Positions 38,546 to 49,483 are shown, counted from the stretch's first letter. The stretch is DNA of 64,000 bases from Acidobacteriota bacterium (GCA_021787735.1 JAJYLL010000001.1:1-64000), one strand, 5' to 3'. Numbers and translations are program-made. Notes: generated by a model from the sequence alone, not told the origin.

Positions 38546-39440
38546 ATCGGGTCAGTTGCGCAAAATCGCGCACTCGTCCTTCAATTTCCTGAGGCGTCAA
38601 CCCCAGGAGGCGTTTGAGGCCAAATTCTTCGACGGCAAAACTTGCCATCACGGAACCATACACGACTGCACGTCGCAGATTGCTTTCAGAAAGGTCGCCT
38701 GTGCGGGCAATGTGCCCCATGAACCCGCCGGCAAACGTGTCGCCCGCGCCCGTGGGGTCCTTGAATTCCTCCAGCATAAAGGCCGGCGCTGAAAACACGG
38801 AGCCGTTGTTAAACAGAGTGACGCCGTGCTCCCCTCGTTTGATCACCAGGATTTTCGGCCCCATCTTCTGGATTTCCTTCGCGGCTTTCAGCAGGTTCTG
38901 GCAGCCTGAAAGCATACGGGCTTCCCCTTCATTGATTACCAGAGCATCCACTTCGCTAAGGGTTTCTTTCAATTCGTCCAGACTGCCTTCAATCCAATAG
39001 TTCATGGAATCCAATGCCACCAGACGGGCCTTGGAAAGCTGGCGTCGAACGTGAAGTTGCAGCCTTGGATGTATGTTCCCGAGAAAAACAAATTCGGTTG
39101 ACGTATCAGATTCAGGAACTTTGGGGCTGAAATTCTGAAACACGTTGAGCTGGACGTCGAGGGTCTTAGCGTCGTTCATGTCGCCAACATATTCACCCTT
39201 CCAGCGGAATGTTCTTCCAGGCGCTCGTTCAATGCCCGTCGTTTCAATGGAGCGCAGGCGGAAGACCTCCAGATGCTCATCTCCAAAGTCGTCACCGACG
39301 ACCGCGACAACCTTAACAGGCCCAAACCAGCTTGCTGCAACCGAGAAAAAACTCGCCGACCCGCCAAGTATCCCTTCAGCTTCACCGTGCGGAGTTCGGA
39401 TGGAATCAAAAGCTACGGAACCGACGACCAAAAGCGACAT
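38535..39440 (-). CDS. PfkB-family carbohydrate/nucleoside kinase
   Basis: GGSASFFSVAASWFG, DPTGAGDTFAGGFMGHI. Confidence 0.85.
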   Translation of the reverse strand: MSLLVVGSVAFDSIRTPHGEAEGILGGSASFFSVAASWFGPVKVVAVVGDDFGDEHLEVFRLRSIETTGIERAPGRTFRWKGEYVGDMNDAKTLDVQLNVFQNFSPKVPESDTSTEFVFLGNIHPRLQLHVRRQLSKARLVALDSMNYWIEGSLDELKETLSEVDALVINEGEARMLSGCQNLLKAAKEIQKMGPKILVIKRGEHGVTLFNNGSVFSAPAFMLEEFKDPTGAGDTFAGGFMGHIARTGDLSESNLRRAVVYGSVMASFAVEEFGLKRLLGLTPQEIEGRVRDFAQLTRFDV

Positions 39441-39488
39441 AAGACTTGCTCTTCCCCTGATTTGCGAATCTGATATACCCAGTTAAGT

Positions 39489-40352
39489 TTACTTGAGATA
39501 TTTCCCAACGAGCAAGCCTAAGCGCTTCTTTGCCTGCGGAGAAATCTTTTGGCGGTCAGTAATAATCGCGTGTGAGAGTGATGATCCGCACTTGCAATTC
39601 CGTTCTTTTGGAAGGCCTCGTACAGCGGTTCGGAGGATTTTTTGCGCGTTCTCAACGTTGCGGTTGAGATAGTCAATGATCTGATTTACCGTAACGGCTT
39701 CATGTTCAGGATGCCAGCAATCGTAATCAGTGACCATGGCGAGTGTCGCGTAACAAATCTCGGCCTCGCGCGCCAGTTTGGCTTCCTGAAGATTGGTCAT
39801 GCCGATGACATCCATTCCCCAGCTCCGGTAAGCGTTCGATTCTGCCTTTGTCGAAAATGCCGGTCCCTCCATGCAAACGTATGTTCCGCCGACGTGCACA
39901 GTAACTTTTGTGTCGGCACAGGCCGCTTTCAATGTTTCAACGATGGCCGGGCACATGGGATCGGAAAAGCCCACGTGGGCCACAATGCCGCCGCCGAAGA
40001 AAGTTGATATCCGGCCGCGGGTCCGATCAAAAAACTGGAGCGGCAGAGCCATGTCCATCGGCCGGTAGTCTTCTCTCAAGGAGCCGACTGCGCTGACGGA
40101 AAGGATTCGCTCTACGCCCAGCTTTTTCATCGCATAGATGTTCGCACGAAAGTTGATCTCCGAGGGAGTAATGATGTGCCCGCGTCCGTGGCGCGCGAGG
40201 AACGCCACACGGCGGCCCTCAAGAGTCCCAACGCGAAATGCATCCGAGGGCTTGCCAAACGGTGTCGTTACCCGCACCCATTTGGCACGGGTGAGCCCTT
40301 CCATCTGATAAAGTCCGCTTCCACCGATAATTCCGATTTCTGCTTCAGCCAC
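39489..40352 (-). CDS. mtnP: S-methyl-5'-thioadenosine phosphorylase
   Basis: IGIIGGSGLYQMEGL, FLARHGRGHIITPSEINFRANIYAMKKLGVE, CMEGPAFSTKAES. Confidence 0.9.
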   Translation of the reverse strand: MAEAEIGIIGGSGLYQMEGLTRAKWVRVTTPFGKPSDAFRVGTLEGRRVAFLARHGRGHIITPSEINFRANIYAMKKLGVERILSVSAVGSLREDYRPMDMALPLQFFDRTRGRISTFFGGGIVAHVGFSDPMCPAIVETLKAACADTKVTVHVGGTYVCMEGPAFSTKAESNAYRSWGMDVIGMTNLQEAKLAREAEICYATLAMVTDYDCWHPEHEAVTVNQIIDYLNRNVENAQKILRTAVRGLPKERNCKCGSSLSHAIITDRQKISPQAKKRLGLLVGKYLK

Positions 40353-40381
40353 GCGTCGTCCTCCAGTTGTTACACGTTAGA

Positions 40382-41215
40382 TCAGATTTCCGCTACTGGC
40401 TGGAACGCCAGTTTGCCTTCAACTTCAACGAGCTTGCCCCACGGGACATCGGCGTCATGAGGAAAGACGATCAACACGTCCTCCTCGGCCAATCGAGGAA
40501 GCAGCCTCTTCTTTGATTCGAGGGTGTCCATCGGATAAAGATCGAATGCCATGATCCACGGGAATGGCAGGTGCGCTCGTGTAGGAACCAGGTCTGAGAT
40601 GAAACAAGCTCGCTTACTTTCCGATTCAATCCACACACACTGCATGTCGCGGATATGTCCCGGCGCAATCTCGACCCGGATGCCAGGGGCGATTTGGCAT
40701 GCGCCCTCAACAAATACCGTCTGCGGTTCTGCCGGCGCAAACCACTCTTCCAGATAGCTTGCCCGGTCACGCTCATTTGGGTGCAGGGCATGTTCCCATT
40801 CGGCGCGCTGCATAAAGTAGCGCGCATTAGGGAAAGTTGGAACAATCTCTGTTCCCTGCCGGCGCGTGTTCCACCCGCAGTGGTCAAAGTGCAGATGGGT
40901 GTTGATTACGATGTCCACGTTATCAACGCCAAGCCCATGCCGCGAAAGGTCATCCAGGAGGTTTGACGAGTGGTTTACGTTGTAAATTTCGGCATGCTTG
41001 GCGTCGAACTTGTCACCGATACCGGTTTCAATCAACACGTTGTACTGGCCAGTCCGCACCAACAGACAGGTTAGCCCCATGCGCACCCGGTTACGGTCAT
41101 CGGGGGGCAGCTTCTTTTCCCACAGCACCTTGGGAACCACTCCAAACATCTGGCCGCCATCCAGACCGAACGTCCCGTCTGAGAGGGCATGAATTTCAAA
41201 TGCACCCAACTTCAT
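40382..41215 (-). CDS. MBL-fold metallo-hydrolase
   Basis: NTHLHFDHCGWN (HxHxDH). Confidence 0.82.
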   Translation of the reverse strand: MKLGAFEIHALSDGTFGLDGGQMFGVVPKVLWEKKLPPDDRNRVRMGLTCLLVRTGQYNVLIETGIGDKFDAKHAEIYNVNHSSNLLDDLSRHGLGVDNVDIVINTHLHFDHCGWNTRRQGTEIVPTFPNARYFMQRAEWEHALHPNERDRASYLEEWFAPAEPQTVFVEGACQIAPGIRVEIAPGHIRDMQCVWIESESKRACFISDLVPTRAHLPFPWIMAFDLYPMDTLESKKRLLPRLAEEDVLIVFPHDADVPWGKLVEVEGKLAFQPVAEI

Positions 41216-41649
41216 TTGCTTTGCTGCTCCTGATTGTTGTCCGCTTGTTTGCGGTCGCGTTCTTCCAACAATTCAAATAACACGTTAGCAGTGCTGGAAG
41301 GATGCAGGAAAGCAATCGATTCACCGCCTGCTCCCTCGCGTGGCCTGCGGTCAATAAGCCGCACGCCTCTCTGCTCAAGAGTATCCAGCGTATTCTGAAG
41401 GTTGCCTACCGCCAGAGTGATGTGATGGATGCCGGGACCGCGCTTGGCGATGAAGCGCGCAATCGGTGAATCGGGTGAGATTGGCTCAAGCAACTCAATC
41501 CGGCTCTCTCCCACCTGAAATACAGCGACGCGGACTTTCTGGTCCCCAACTTCCTCCGTCGAGTCAGGCGAATGGCCCAGCAGCAACTCGAACATCGGGA
41601 CTGCTTTTTCAAGCGATTCCACAGCGATGCCCACGTGGTGAATTTTCAT
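41212..41649 (-). CDS. mce: methylmalonyl-CoA epimerase
   Basis: MKIHHVGIAVESLEKAVPMFELLLG, FIAKRGPGIHHITLAV; 4-nt overlap with MBL gene. Confidence 0.85.
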   Translation of the reverse strand: MKIHHVGIAVESLEKAVPMFELLLGHSPDSTEEVGDQKVRVAVFQVGESRIELLEPISPDSPIARFIAKRGPGIHHITLAVGNLQNTLDTLEQRGVRLIDRRPREGAGGESIAFLHPSSTANVLFELLEERDRKQADNNQEQQSK

Positions 41650-41736
41650 TTCCCGGTCCTGTGACGGAAGGCTGCCTTGTCACTTATACTGCCAGTTTAG
41701 CTTATTCCCGAAACGATGAATTCATCAACCGATAGA

Positions 41737-42705
41737 TCAGCCGCGGTCTGTGCCCACTCCCGATGCCCTCATGATCTCTTCCACAATTGAATGTGGATCA
41801 CGGCGGCGCGCCAGGATTTCTTCAACGTATTCCCCGATCCGCTCGTGATCGAACTGTTCCTGTGCGACCTTCTCAAACAGGCTTTGCCGCAACAGTTCCA
41901 GCAGTTGCAAGCGAGTATTTTCCTTCCGCCGCTTCAGTCCCGCCGGGCTTTGTTCGGTTGCCGCCCGGAATTCTTCCAGCGCCTCGCAGAGGCTGATAAT
42001 TCCTTCTCCAGTGGTGGCCGTGGTTCTTACTACTGGAGGTTGCCACCCATCGGGTTGCGGGGTCACGGAAAGCAGCGCGTTCAATTCCCGTTCGACGCGT
42101 TCCACACCCGACTGGTCAGCCTTGTTAATGACAAAGAGGTCCGCGATTTCCATTACTCCGGCCTTGAAAGCCTGGACGTCATCACCCATGCCGGGCACAA
42201 GAAGAACGACCGTAACATCGGCGAGCCGCGCAACGTCCACCTCATCCTGTCCAACACCCACGGTTTCCACGAAGATTACGTCGTACCCGGCGGCATCCAT
42301 GATCAGCGCAACATCGCGCGCGGCGGGTGCAAGTCCGCCCAGTTGGCCTCGTGTGGCCATACTGCGAATGTAGGTCCCCTCGTCCGTTGACAGCGCCTGC
42401 ATGCGAATACGGTCGCCTAGGATCGCTCCACCGGAAAAAGGGCTGGTGGGGTCGATCGCGATGATCCCCACTCGTTTCCCCCTCTGCCGGTACTCAGCGG
42501 CAACCTTTTCGAGCAGCGTGCTCTTGCCTGCCCCCGGTGCTCCGGTAATACCAACTACGTAAGCCTTGCCGCCCTTGTGGAAAAGCGTTTTGAGCAAGTC
42601 GGCGCTGCAGGGTTCCCTCCTTTCGACCGCTGAAATGGCCTGGGCCATTGCGCGGCGGTCACCGTCGCAGATCTTTGCAACCCATTGTTCCAGAGAAATT
42701 GCCAT
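41737..42705 (-). CDS. meaB: methylmalonyl-CoA mutase-associated GTPase MeaB
   Basis: GITGAPGAGKSTLLEKVA, IAIDPTSPFSGGAILGDRIRM, FVETVGVGQDEVDVA. Confidence 0.92.
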   Translation of the reverse strand: MAISLEQWVAKICDGDRRAMAQAISAVERREPCSADLLKTLFHKGGKAYVVGITGAPGAGKSTLLEKVAAEYRQRGKRVGIIAIDPTSPFSGGAILGDRIRMQALSTDEGTYIRSMATRGQLGGLAPAARDVALIMDAAGYDVIFVETVGVGQDEVDVARLADVTVVLLVPGMGDDVQAFKAGVMEIADLFVINKADQSGVERVERELNALLSVTPQPDGWQPPVVRTTATTGEGIISLCEALEEFRAATEQSPAGLKRRKENTRLQLLELLRQSLFEKVAQEQFDHERIGEYVEEILARRRDPHSIVEEIMRASGVGTDRG

Positions 42706-42751
42706 CAGGTTATCACGCGAAGGTCATGCGGTGGCTTTAAACACAATTGGA

Positions 42752-43900
42752 TTACTTGATCTCTCCCAGTGATTCACGGGCAATAACCAGGCGCTGGATT
42801 TCACTGGTGCCTTCGCCGATTGTACAAAGCTTGACGTCACGGTAAAACTTTTCTACGGGGTAGTCTTTGATAAAACCGTAGCCGCCGTGGATCTGCACGG
42901 CTTCCCCGGCTACCCTCACGGCTACTTCACTGGCAAACAGCTTCGCGATGGAACTTTCGCGTGTTACCCGCTTGTGCTGCGTAGCCCGTGTGGCAGCACG
43001 CCATGTCAGCAACCGCGCAGCGTCGATCTCAGTAGCCATATCCGCCAGCTTGAACCGGGTCGCTTGAAAATTGGCAATAGGCCGGCCAAATTGCTCACGC
43101 TGCTTTGAGTAATTGAGCGACGCTTCGAAGGCACCCTGCGCGATGCCCAAGGACAGCGCTGCAATCGAGATCCGACCTCCATCCAGGACTTTCAGGCTGT
43201 CTATAAAGCCATGACCGAGCTCGCCCAGACAATTCGCTGCTGGGATTCGACAGTCGTCAAAGACAATCTCGCCCGTGTTGCTGGCTCGCATGCCCAGCTT
43301 GTCCTCGGTCTTGCCGGGCTGAAAACCCGGCGTTCCCTTTTCAACGATGAACGCTGAGATGCCGTGCTTGCCTTTCTCTTTGTCCGTCACTGCCATCACC
43401 ACGCAGATGTCGGCGTAATGACTGTTGGTCGTAAACGTTTTCGAACCGTTAAGTACCCAGGTATTGCCTTGCTGGCGCGCCCTTGTGAGTGTTCCGCCAG
43501 CGTCGGAACCCGCACCGGGCTCAGTCAGGCTCCAGCACCCCAGCTTCTTTCCTTGCGCCAGGGGCACAAGATACTTCTTCTTCTGCCCTTCGGTGCCGGC
43601 AAGCAGAATGTGACTGGAGCAGAGCGAATTGTGCGCGGCCACTATCAGAGCGACGGACGGGTCAACTCTCGCAAGTTCCTCAATTGCAATGGCATAGGGG
43701 ACGTAGCCAAAGCCGGCCCCGCCATATTCAGCGGGCACCGTCACCCCCATTAACCCCAGTTCGGCAAGTCCAGGCAGGACTTCAACCGGGAAGTGTTCCG
43801 ATTCATCCCACTCGCGAACGTGAGGGCGGATCTGCTCTTCAGCAAAAGAACGCACCGCGTCACGAATTTCGCGTTCCTCGTCGGTTAGTTCGAAATCCAG
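42752..43900 (-). CDS. acyl-CoA dehydrogenase
   Basis: ORF track starts at internal ATG 43855; manual extension adds [16 protein letters not shown] from CTG at 43898-43900 with GGAGG 6 nt upstream; C-terminal [19 protein letters not shown]. Confidence 0.87.
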   Translation of the reverse strand: MDFELTDEEREIRDAVRSFAEEQIRPHVREWDESEHFPVEVLPGLAELGLMGVTVPAEYGGAGFGYVPYAIAIEELARVDPSVALIVAAHNSLCSSHILLAGTEGQKKKYLVPLAQGKKLGCWSLTEPGAGSDAGGTLTRARQQGNTWVLNGSKTFTTNSHYADICVVMAVTDKEKGKHGISAFIVEKGTPGFQPGKTEDKLGMRASNTGEIVFDDCRIPAANCLGELGHGFIDSLKVLDGGRISIAALSLGIAQGAFEASLNYSKQREQFGRPIANFQATRFKLADMATEIDAARLLTWRAATRATQHKRVTRESSIAKLFASEVAVRVAGEAVQIHGGYGFIKDYPVEKFYRDVKLCTIGEGTSEIQRLVIARESLGEIK

Positions 43901-44049
43901 AGCGCACCTCCCTCGCTATGTCTCTGAACACCCGATCCTCGCCTATTCTAGCACGCTTAGTGGTGCTGCGTTCCGCCTGCCCAAAGGCTCTTACTTCCGC
44001 TCGTTACCGCTTAGGCAAGGATTTCTGTGCTACCATTGAGTCGACTCCA

Positions 44050-44811
44050 ATGAACGCCCGCACCCACTTCGTTTTTCTTGTGCTTCTCGTATTCGCCGTC
44101 GCCACCTGTGCCTCGGGGAAATGGTTCGGTGGAAAGAAGCGCAGCAATCAGAAAGCTCCAGCTACGGTTTCAGTTGACTCCGGAGTTGCAGGGTGCAAGG
44201 TGGACATTGACGGAGACGCGGCGGGAAGTACAGGCAGTGACGGAACGCTGCAGGTTAAGAATGTAGATCCGGGCGACCATTACGTTCATGTGCTTTGCCC
44301 CGGACAACGCGACGCGTCATATTTCATATCGCCCGAGCTGCATCAGCAGGTTGACGTGGATGCGAGCGCTGCCGCGACAAACTCCCAGCGCCCAGAAACC
44401 ACTCTGCTTAATCCTGCCGCTTCAGAAATGCAGCTCCGCCGTATGGTTTCGGAAGCAGACCAGCTCCGGTCCAGCGGACAGTTTACAGAGGCTGTTGATC
44501 TTCTCCGCAAAGCGACGATTCTTGATCCCAGAAATGGCGATTTGCACCGCGAGCTTGCCATCACGTTTCTCATGATTCACGAATGGGAGCGCGCGCGGGT
44601 TGAAATGCTGGAAGCTGTTCGCCGCGAGCCGGATAACGTCGACGCCCACAGCGGCCTGGCATACGCGCTTGAAAAGCTCGGCGATCTGGACGCGGCATTA
44701 AAGGAATACCGCATTTGCACTCAACTCGACCCGCATGACACTTCATACCGGGACCATTACGTCCAGGTTCTTGGCGAGCTCTATAGTGAAAAGGCAAACA
44801 AACACCATTGA
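44050..44811 (+). CDS. secreted TPR protein with PEGA-like N-terminal domain
   Basis: Start MNARTHFVFLVLLVFAVATCASG; PEGA-like CKVDIDGDAAGSTGSDGTLQVKNVDPGDHYVHV; TPR repeats thereafter. Confidence 0.7.
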   Translation: MNARTHFVFLVLLVFAVATCASGKWFGGKKRSNQKAPATVSVDSGVAGCKVDIDGDAAGSTGSDGTLQVKNVDPGDHYVHVLCPGQRDASYFISPELHQQVDVDASAAATNSQRPETTLLNPAASEMQLRRMVSEADQLRSSGQFTEAVDLLRKATILDPRNGDLHRELAITFLMIHEWERARVEMLEAVRREPDNVDAHSGLAYALEKLGDLDAALKEYRICTQLDPHDTSYRDHYVQVLGELYSEKANKHH

Positions 44812-44868
44812 GACCTTCTCACTGACCTTCTTATAGCACAAGAGATTGGAGAGATTTTTGTGCGAGAC

Positions 44869-45939
44869 CTAAACTGTTCGCGCGCTCGCGGAACTCCGCG
44901 TGACCGCGAGAATCTCGCGCAACACCTGGAGGGCCCGCCCGCAGCCGGCACGATCGACATCAAAATGCGTTACCATGCGGATCGACGATTGGCTTGTAGG
45001 GTTGGCAAGGACCCCCTGAGCCGCAAGGCGTTTTGAAACTTCCGACGCGCTGAAGCCGCCGGCTGGAACCCCGAAAAACAGAATGTTGGTTTTGATTTTC
45101 GCTGGGTCAATCTTTACTCCGGGAATTTCCGCAAGTCCTTCTGCCAAGAATTTTGCGTTTTCATGATCGATGTGCAGCTTTTCGGGAGTTTCTTCCAAGG
45201 CCACAAGACCAGCGGCCGCAAGAATTCCTGCCTGGCGCATTCCGCCTCCCAGCATCTTGCGCACCAGCCGGGCTTCCTCGATGAAGGCCTTGCTGCCAAC
45301 CAGCATCGAACCAACCGGCGCTCCCAACCCTTTGGAGAGGCAGAACATTATGGAGTCGAATTTACGGGTCAGTTCAACTACACCCTTCCCCAGCGCAACG
45401 GCGGCGTTAAAGACTCGAGCGCCATCCAGATGAACCGGAAGTCCTCTCTCATGCGCCCTGTCGCAGATTTCATCGGAGACCTCGATGGGGTAGACCGACC
45501 CGCCGGCGAGGTTCGCGGAGTTCTCCAGTTCTATCAAACCGGTGACCGAGTGGTGATCGCTGCGCGTGCGGATGGCCGACTGAACATGGTCCCAGTTCAT
45601 GATGCCGTCTTCGGCAAGGACGGTCCTTGGAATAACCCCTGAAAAAGCCCCTATCATGCCCATTTCGTAATTGAAAATGTGGGCGCGCGCTTCGCAGACA
45701 ACTTCCTGTCCGGGTCGAGTGTGGACTTTGATTGCCGTTTGGTTTCCCATCGTGCCGGAAGGGACAAGCAATGCGGCTTCCCGACCGAAAATTCCAGCTG
45801 CACGCTCCTCGAGCCGGTTTACCGTCGGGTCCTCACGATACACGTCATCGCCCACTTCCGCATCAGCCATTGCGCGCCGCATGGCAGGAGTTGGACGAGT
45901 CACCGTGTCACTTCGCAGGTCAACCACTGATTGAGTCAT
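44869..45939 (-). CDS. ltaE: low-specificity L-threonine aldolase
   Basis: [36 protein letters not shown] lysine in [13 protein letters not shown]. Confidence 0.9.
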   Translation of the reverse strand: MTQSVVDLRSDTVTRPTPAMRRAMADAEVGDDVYREDPTVNRLEERAAGIFGREAALLVPSGTMGNQTAIKVHTRPGQEVVCEARAHIFNYEMGMIGAFSGVIPRTVLAEDGIMNWDHVQSAIRTRSDHHSVTGLIELENSANLAGGSVYPIEVSDEICDRAHERGLPVHLDGARVFNAAVALGKGVVELTRKFDSIMFCLSKGLGAPVGSMLVGSKAFIEEARLVRKMLGGGMRQAGILAAAGLVALEETPEKLHIDHENAKFLAEGLAEIPGVKIDPAKIKTNILFFGVPAGGFSASEVSKRLAAQGVLANPTSQSSIRMVTHFDVDRAGCGRALQVLREILAVTRSSASARTV

Positions 45940-45972
45940 AGGAATATGTTCACTCCAATTTTTATAAGGACT

Positions 45973-47154
45973 CTATGCTGAGACAAACTCCTGAAATATT
46001 TCGTTTGAAAGCAGTAACGCCTTGTCCGCAAGACAAAGCCGCCCATCGCGACGCTCAAGCCAGCCGTGCTCTTCAAGCGAATCGATTCTTGCGGTCAAGC
46101 GGGCAATGTGTTCGCCGCCCCAGCGATCCACCGCCTCGGCAAGATTGACCCCTGACGTCTGTCGTAATCCGAGGAAGAAGAATTCCTCCACCTGAGCCTT
46201 AGTGGTCAGCCTATGCCTTTCGGAAATGGGCGACTGGCCATGCTCCAACCGGCTCTGGTACTCTTCCACAGCGGTTACATTTTCCCAGCGCGACTGTCCA
46301 TCGCACGAGTGCGCGCCGGCTCCCAGACCTAAGTACGGTTGCAGCTGCCAGTATTTGCGATTGTGGCGCGATTCGTATCCTGGCAAAGCATAATTCGAAA
46401 TCTCATACTGGAGGTAACCCGCTTCGCGCAGTGATTCACGCGCGTGGTCGTACGCGTCGGCCACGAAATCCTCATCGGGCAGCGAACCAGCATGATAGTG
46501 AACGCCGTGCTTCAAAACCTCGCTGCCAAGGCGGCTCTTTTCGTCGATTTCAAAAAGATACACCGAAACATGTTCGGGCCGCAGCGCAATCAGCGACTGC
46601 ACCGACTCCGACCATGAAGCCTCGGTCTGGTGCGGCAGGCCGGCAATCAGGTCCAGACTGATGTTGGCAAAACCTTGTGCGCGCGCCGTCCGGACCAATG
46701 CCCGCGTGTCCTCCCCCGAGTGCAGCCTTCCCACGGACCGCAGTTCCCTATCCAAAAAGGATTGCGCGCCGATACTCAGGCGATTGATTCCAAGCCTCCG
46801 AATGTGTTGCAGGAAGCTCTCATCCGCCGAACCCGGCGTGACCTCGATGGTAAATTCTGGTTTCGAGCCAAACTGGAATCGTTGCTGAATGGCTGTTGCA
46901 AGCTTCTCCAGGCGGACGCTTTCCAAAAGTGACGGAGTTCCGCCTCCGAGGTAAGCGGAGTCAACCGGAATTTCCAACACATTTTCTCCGATTGAACTGG
47001 CCCGGTAAAACTCCGGGAGGCGTTCAAGTTCCGTGGCGAGTGCCTGGCAATAGCGGTCATAGACGTCCCTGCGCGCCACGCGGGAACTGAAATTGCAGAA
47101 GCTGCACTTGGAAGCACAGAAAGGGACCTGGATGTAAAGACCCAGTGAATCCAT
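45973..47154 (-). CDS. hemW: radical SAM heme chaperone HemW-like (coproporphyrinogen III oxidase-like)
   Basis: YIQVPFCASKCSFCNF (CxxxCxxC), SIGAQSFLDRELRSVGRLHS, DLIAGLPHQT. Confidence 0.87.
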   Translation of the reverse strand: MDSLGLYIQVPFCASKCSFCNFSSRVARRDVYDRYCQALATELERLPEFYRASSIGENVLEIPVDSAYLGGGTPSLLESVRLEKLATAIQQRFQFGSKPEFTIEVTPGSADESFLQHIRRLGINRLSIGAQSFLDRELRSVGRLHSGEDTRALVRTARAQGFANISLDLIAGLPHQTEASWSESVQSLIALRPEHVSVYLFEIDEKSRLGSEVLKHGVHYHAGSLPDEDFVADAYDHARESLREAGYLQYEISNYALPGYESRHNRKYWQLQPYLGLGAGAHSCDGQSRWENVTAVEEYQSRLEHGQSPISERHRLTTKAQVEEFFFLGLRQTSGVNLAEAVDRWGGEHIARLTARIDSLEEHGWLERRDGRLCLADKALLLSNEIFQEFVSA

Positions 47155-47156
47155 GA

Positions 47157-47603
47157 TTAATCCGAGACAAGTTTGATGTGAAGATCTCGGCGGCGCGGCC
47201 CGTCAAACTCACAGAAATAAACGCCCTGCCAGCGGCCCAGCAGCAGGCGGCCATTTTCAATCAACAGCGTCTTGGTCGCACCGATGAGCACTGCTTTCAG
47301 ATGAGAGTCGCAGTTGCCGTCATTGTGCTGATAGTCGGCATTGGGAGGCGCCAGTTGCTTGAGAAAGTCCGCAATGTCCTGGCGAAGGCCGGGGTCGTAG
47401 TTTTCATTAATCAGGATTGCCGCGCTCGTATGAGGGACAAAAACGTGGCACTGTCCGCTCTCAATCCCGGACTTTTCGATCAATCGCTCGATCTGGCTGG
47501 TAACGTCCTTGAACTCGACTCGTGAGTTGGTCTCAATGTGGAGCGTATGGCGCTGATTTTTCGGTTTGTCGGGCGTTGGTGCCTTCGCTGCCTCTTCAGA
47601 CAT
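47157..47603 (-). CDS. YjbQ family protein
   Basis: VFVPHTSAAILINENYDPGLRQD, GRWQGVYFCEFDGPRRR. Confidence 0.85.
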   Translation of the reverse strand: MSEEAAKAPTPDKPKNQRHTLHIETNSRVEFKDVTSQIERLIEKSGIESGQCHVFVPHTSAAILINENYDPGLRQDIADFLKQLAPPNADYQHNDGNCDSHLKAVLIGATKTLLIENGRLLLGRWQGVYFCEFDGPRRRDLHIKLVSD

Positions 47604-47738
47604 CGTCCTCTCCTCTGTGCCTTTCCTTGCTATTCTTGAAAACCAGGAAAAGGGCTAATTCATTATAACAAAGGGATTTCAAGTGCTTTGCGTTTGCTGC
47701 GACCCAATGCGCGGGCAATCCGAAGTCCGATTGAGCTG

Positions 47739-49388
47739 TCAGAAACTCATGATGCAGTGGCTCGAAGAGGAGTCAGGAACTTGCTCCAGGAGGCGGTCGA
47801 GCAACCCGTAGCCCGCGCGGCCAAGAAAGTAAACGCCGCTCACCAGACGCTCCTGCAGGTCTTTTTCGGGCATGATGGCGCGCAGCAGCGCCTGCTCGTG
47901 GCGCGCCAGAACCTCAGACCGGCTGAGCGCAGAGCGGGTCATCTTCCCTCTCAGTTTCTCAATCTGAAAACGGATTTTTTCTTTCGAATGGTTCAAAGCG
48001 TCAAGCAGCGTCGGATCAAGGACTTCGATGTCGTTCCTCAATTTTGCCAGCAACGCCGCGAGGTCTCGCTCCGTCTGGTCGAATCGTTCGGACCAGCCTG
48101 CAGCAAAGGCGGTGGCAGCAATGCGCCGGCTCAGGTGCTCGTTACCCTGCCAGATGTCTTCAATGGCAAGTTGATATTTCTCCATCCAACGTTCAACGCG
48201 GCGGTCGACTAGGGTGAAGCCGCTTCGAGGACAGACGGCTGGCATGGGCCGGCCCAAAGCATCATAGAGGACCTGCGCCTGCGCAAGATAGGCAAGTTCG
48301 GAAGGGCCGGCGACGTAAGCGATGGTCGGAAGCAGCGTGTCCTGCACCACCGGGCGAAGGAGCACATTCGCCGAAATATTGAGCGGACGGTCGCTGATCT
48401 CAAACTGGAGATCCTGCAGCGACGCAGTAAAGTCATCACCGATTGAAAAGTTTTGTCCATCAACGCCTGAGCTGTGTACAGGCAGACGATTGCCTTCGCG
48501 CTCTGCAAACAGCAGTGTGGATTGTTCCGTGATGTGGACCTGCGCGTGGTAGCCGGCCTTGACCAGTTCAGCGGAACGCTCCTGCAGCAGCGAGCGTAAC
48601 TTGTTGGCGCGGCCGAGGGCCTCCTGATAAATGGGAATGCTGAGCTGGTGGATTTCCTCATCCATCGGGTCAAGAAGGATGACGCCCCAGCGGCCGAACA
48701 ATCGCGTCAGAAATTGCGCGAATGCCTGTGACCACGTGACACCGGGCTGATATGTAGCGCGAAGGTCCTGAAGCAATTGGGCCTTCTCGTCACCCGCGAG
48801 CAGCGAATCCAGGCGATTGATTTGATCGGTAATGGTGTCAGTCAACTTCACGCGGTTTACGGGAGAGTGCGGCGCCGGCCGATCGCCGGAATCGTGTAAG
48901 TGAACGGGTTCGTAGTCGTCGTTGAGCACGTAACTTTGTGCGACTTCCTCAAGGTCATGGTCTTCTGTGGCCAGCCAGAAGATAGGTACGGAGGGGAGTC
49001 CTTGGGAGTTCAGCGACTGCGATAGACGGACCGCGCTCAAAGCCTTGTAAAGGGTGAATGCCGGCCCGGAAAAGAGGCCAACCTGCTGCCCGGTGACAAC
49101 GGCAAATGTCTCGGGATTGCCTAACTTGCGAATGTTCTCGAGTGTTGGCTCTCCGGCGCCAAACTCTACGTTCTGCCGATTCAGAATTTCAACGAGCGCT
49201 TTTCGGTCGGTTTTGAAATGCCGGAGTTGCTGGCTCAGCCGAACATAAGTTTCAGGGTTGTATGGATGCCCATTATAGAATCTGGCGGTGCGGTCGTAAT
49301 GCTCCAGGTAGTCCAGCAGAAGTTTGCTGGATTTCGGAACCCGAGAATAAGGAAGCGACACGCAATCCATAATCTTCCCATACTTCAC
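47739..49388 (-). CDS. bshC: bacillithiol biosynthesis cysteine-adding enzyme BshC
   Basis: VVTGQQVGLFSGPAFTLYKALSAVRL, VPIFWLATEDHDLEEV, YVAGPSELAYLAQ, CPRSGFTLVDRRVER. Confidence 0.88.
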   Translation of the reverse strand: MKYGKIMDCVSLPYSRVPKSSKLLLDYLEHYDRTARFYNGHPYNPETYVRLSQQLRHFKTDRKALVEILNRQNVEFGAGEPTLENIRKLGNPETFAVVTGQQVGLFSGPAFTLYKALSAVRLSQSLNSQGLPSVPIFWLATEDHDLEEVAQSYVLNDDYEPVHLHDSGDRPAPHSPVNRVKLTDTITDQINRLDSLLAGDEKAQLLQDLRATYQPGVTWSQAFAQFLTRLFGRWGVILLDPMDEEIHQLSIPIYQEALGRANKLRSLLQERSAELVKAGYHAQVHITEQSTLLFAEREGNRLPVHSSGVDGQNFSIGDDFTASLQDLQFEISDRPLNISANVLLRPVVQDTLLPTIAYVAGPSELAYLAQAQVLYDALGRPMPAVCPRSGFTLVDRRVERWMEKYQLAIEDIWQGNEHLSRRIAATAFAAGWSERFDQTERDLAALLAKLRNDIEVLDPTLLDALNHSKEKIRFQIEKLRGKMTRSALSRSEVLARHEQALLRAIMPEKDLQERLVSGVYFLGRAGYGLLDRLLEQVPDSSSSHCIMSF

Positions 49389-49483
49389 TGCGGTTTTGAT
49401 TGCAACAACGCCCCGGCCAAATCAGCGGCACCTCTTTAATTGATGCTGCACAGGCGGCTTAAGATTCAAATTGAGATGAAGAA

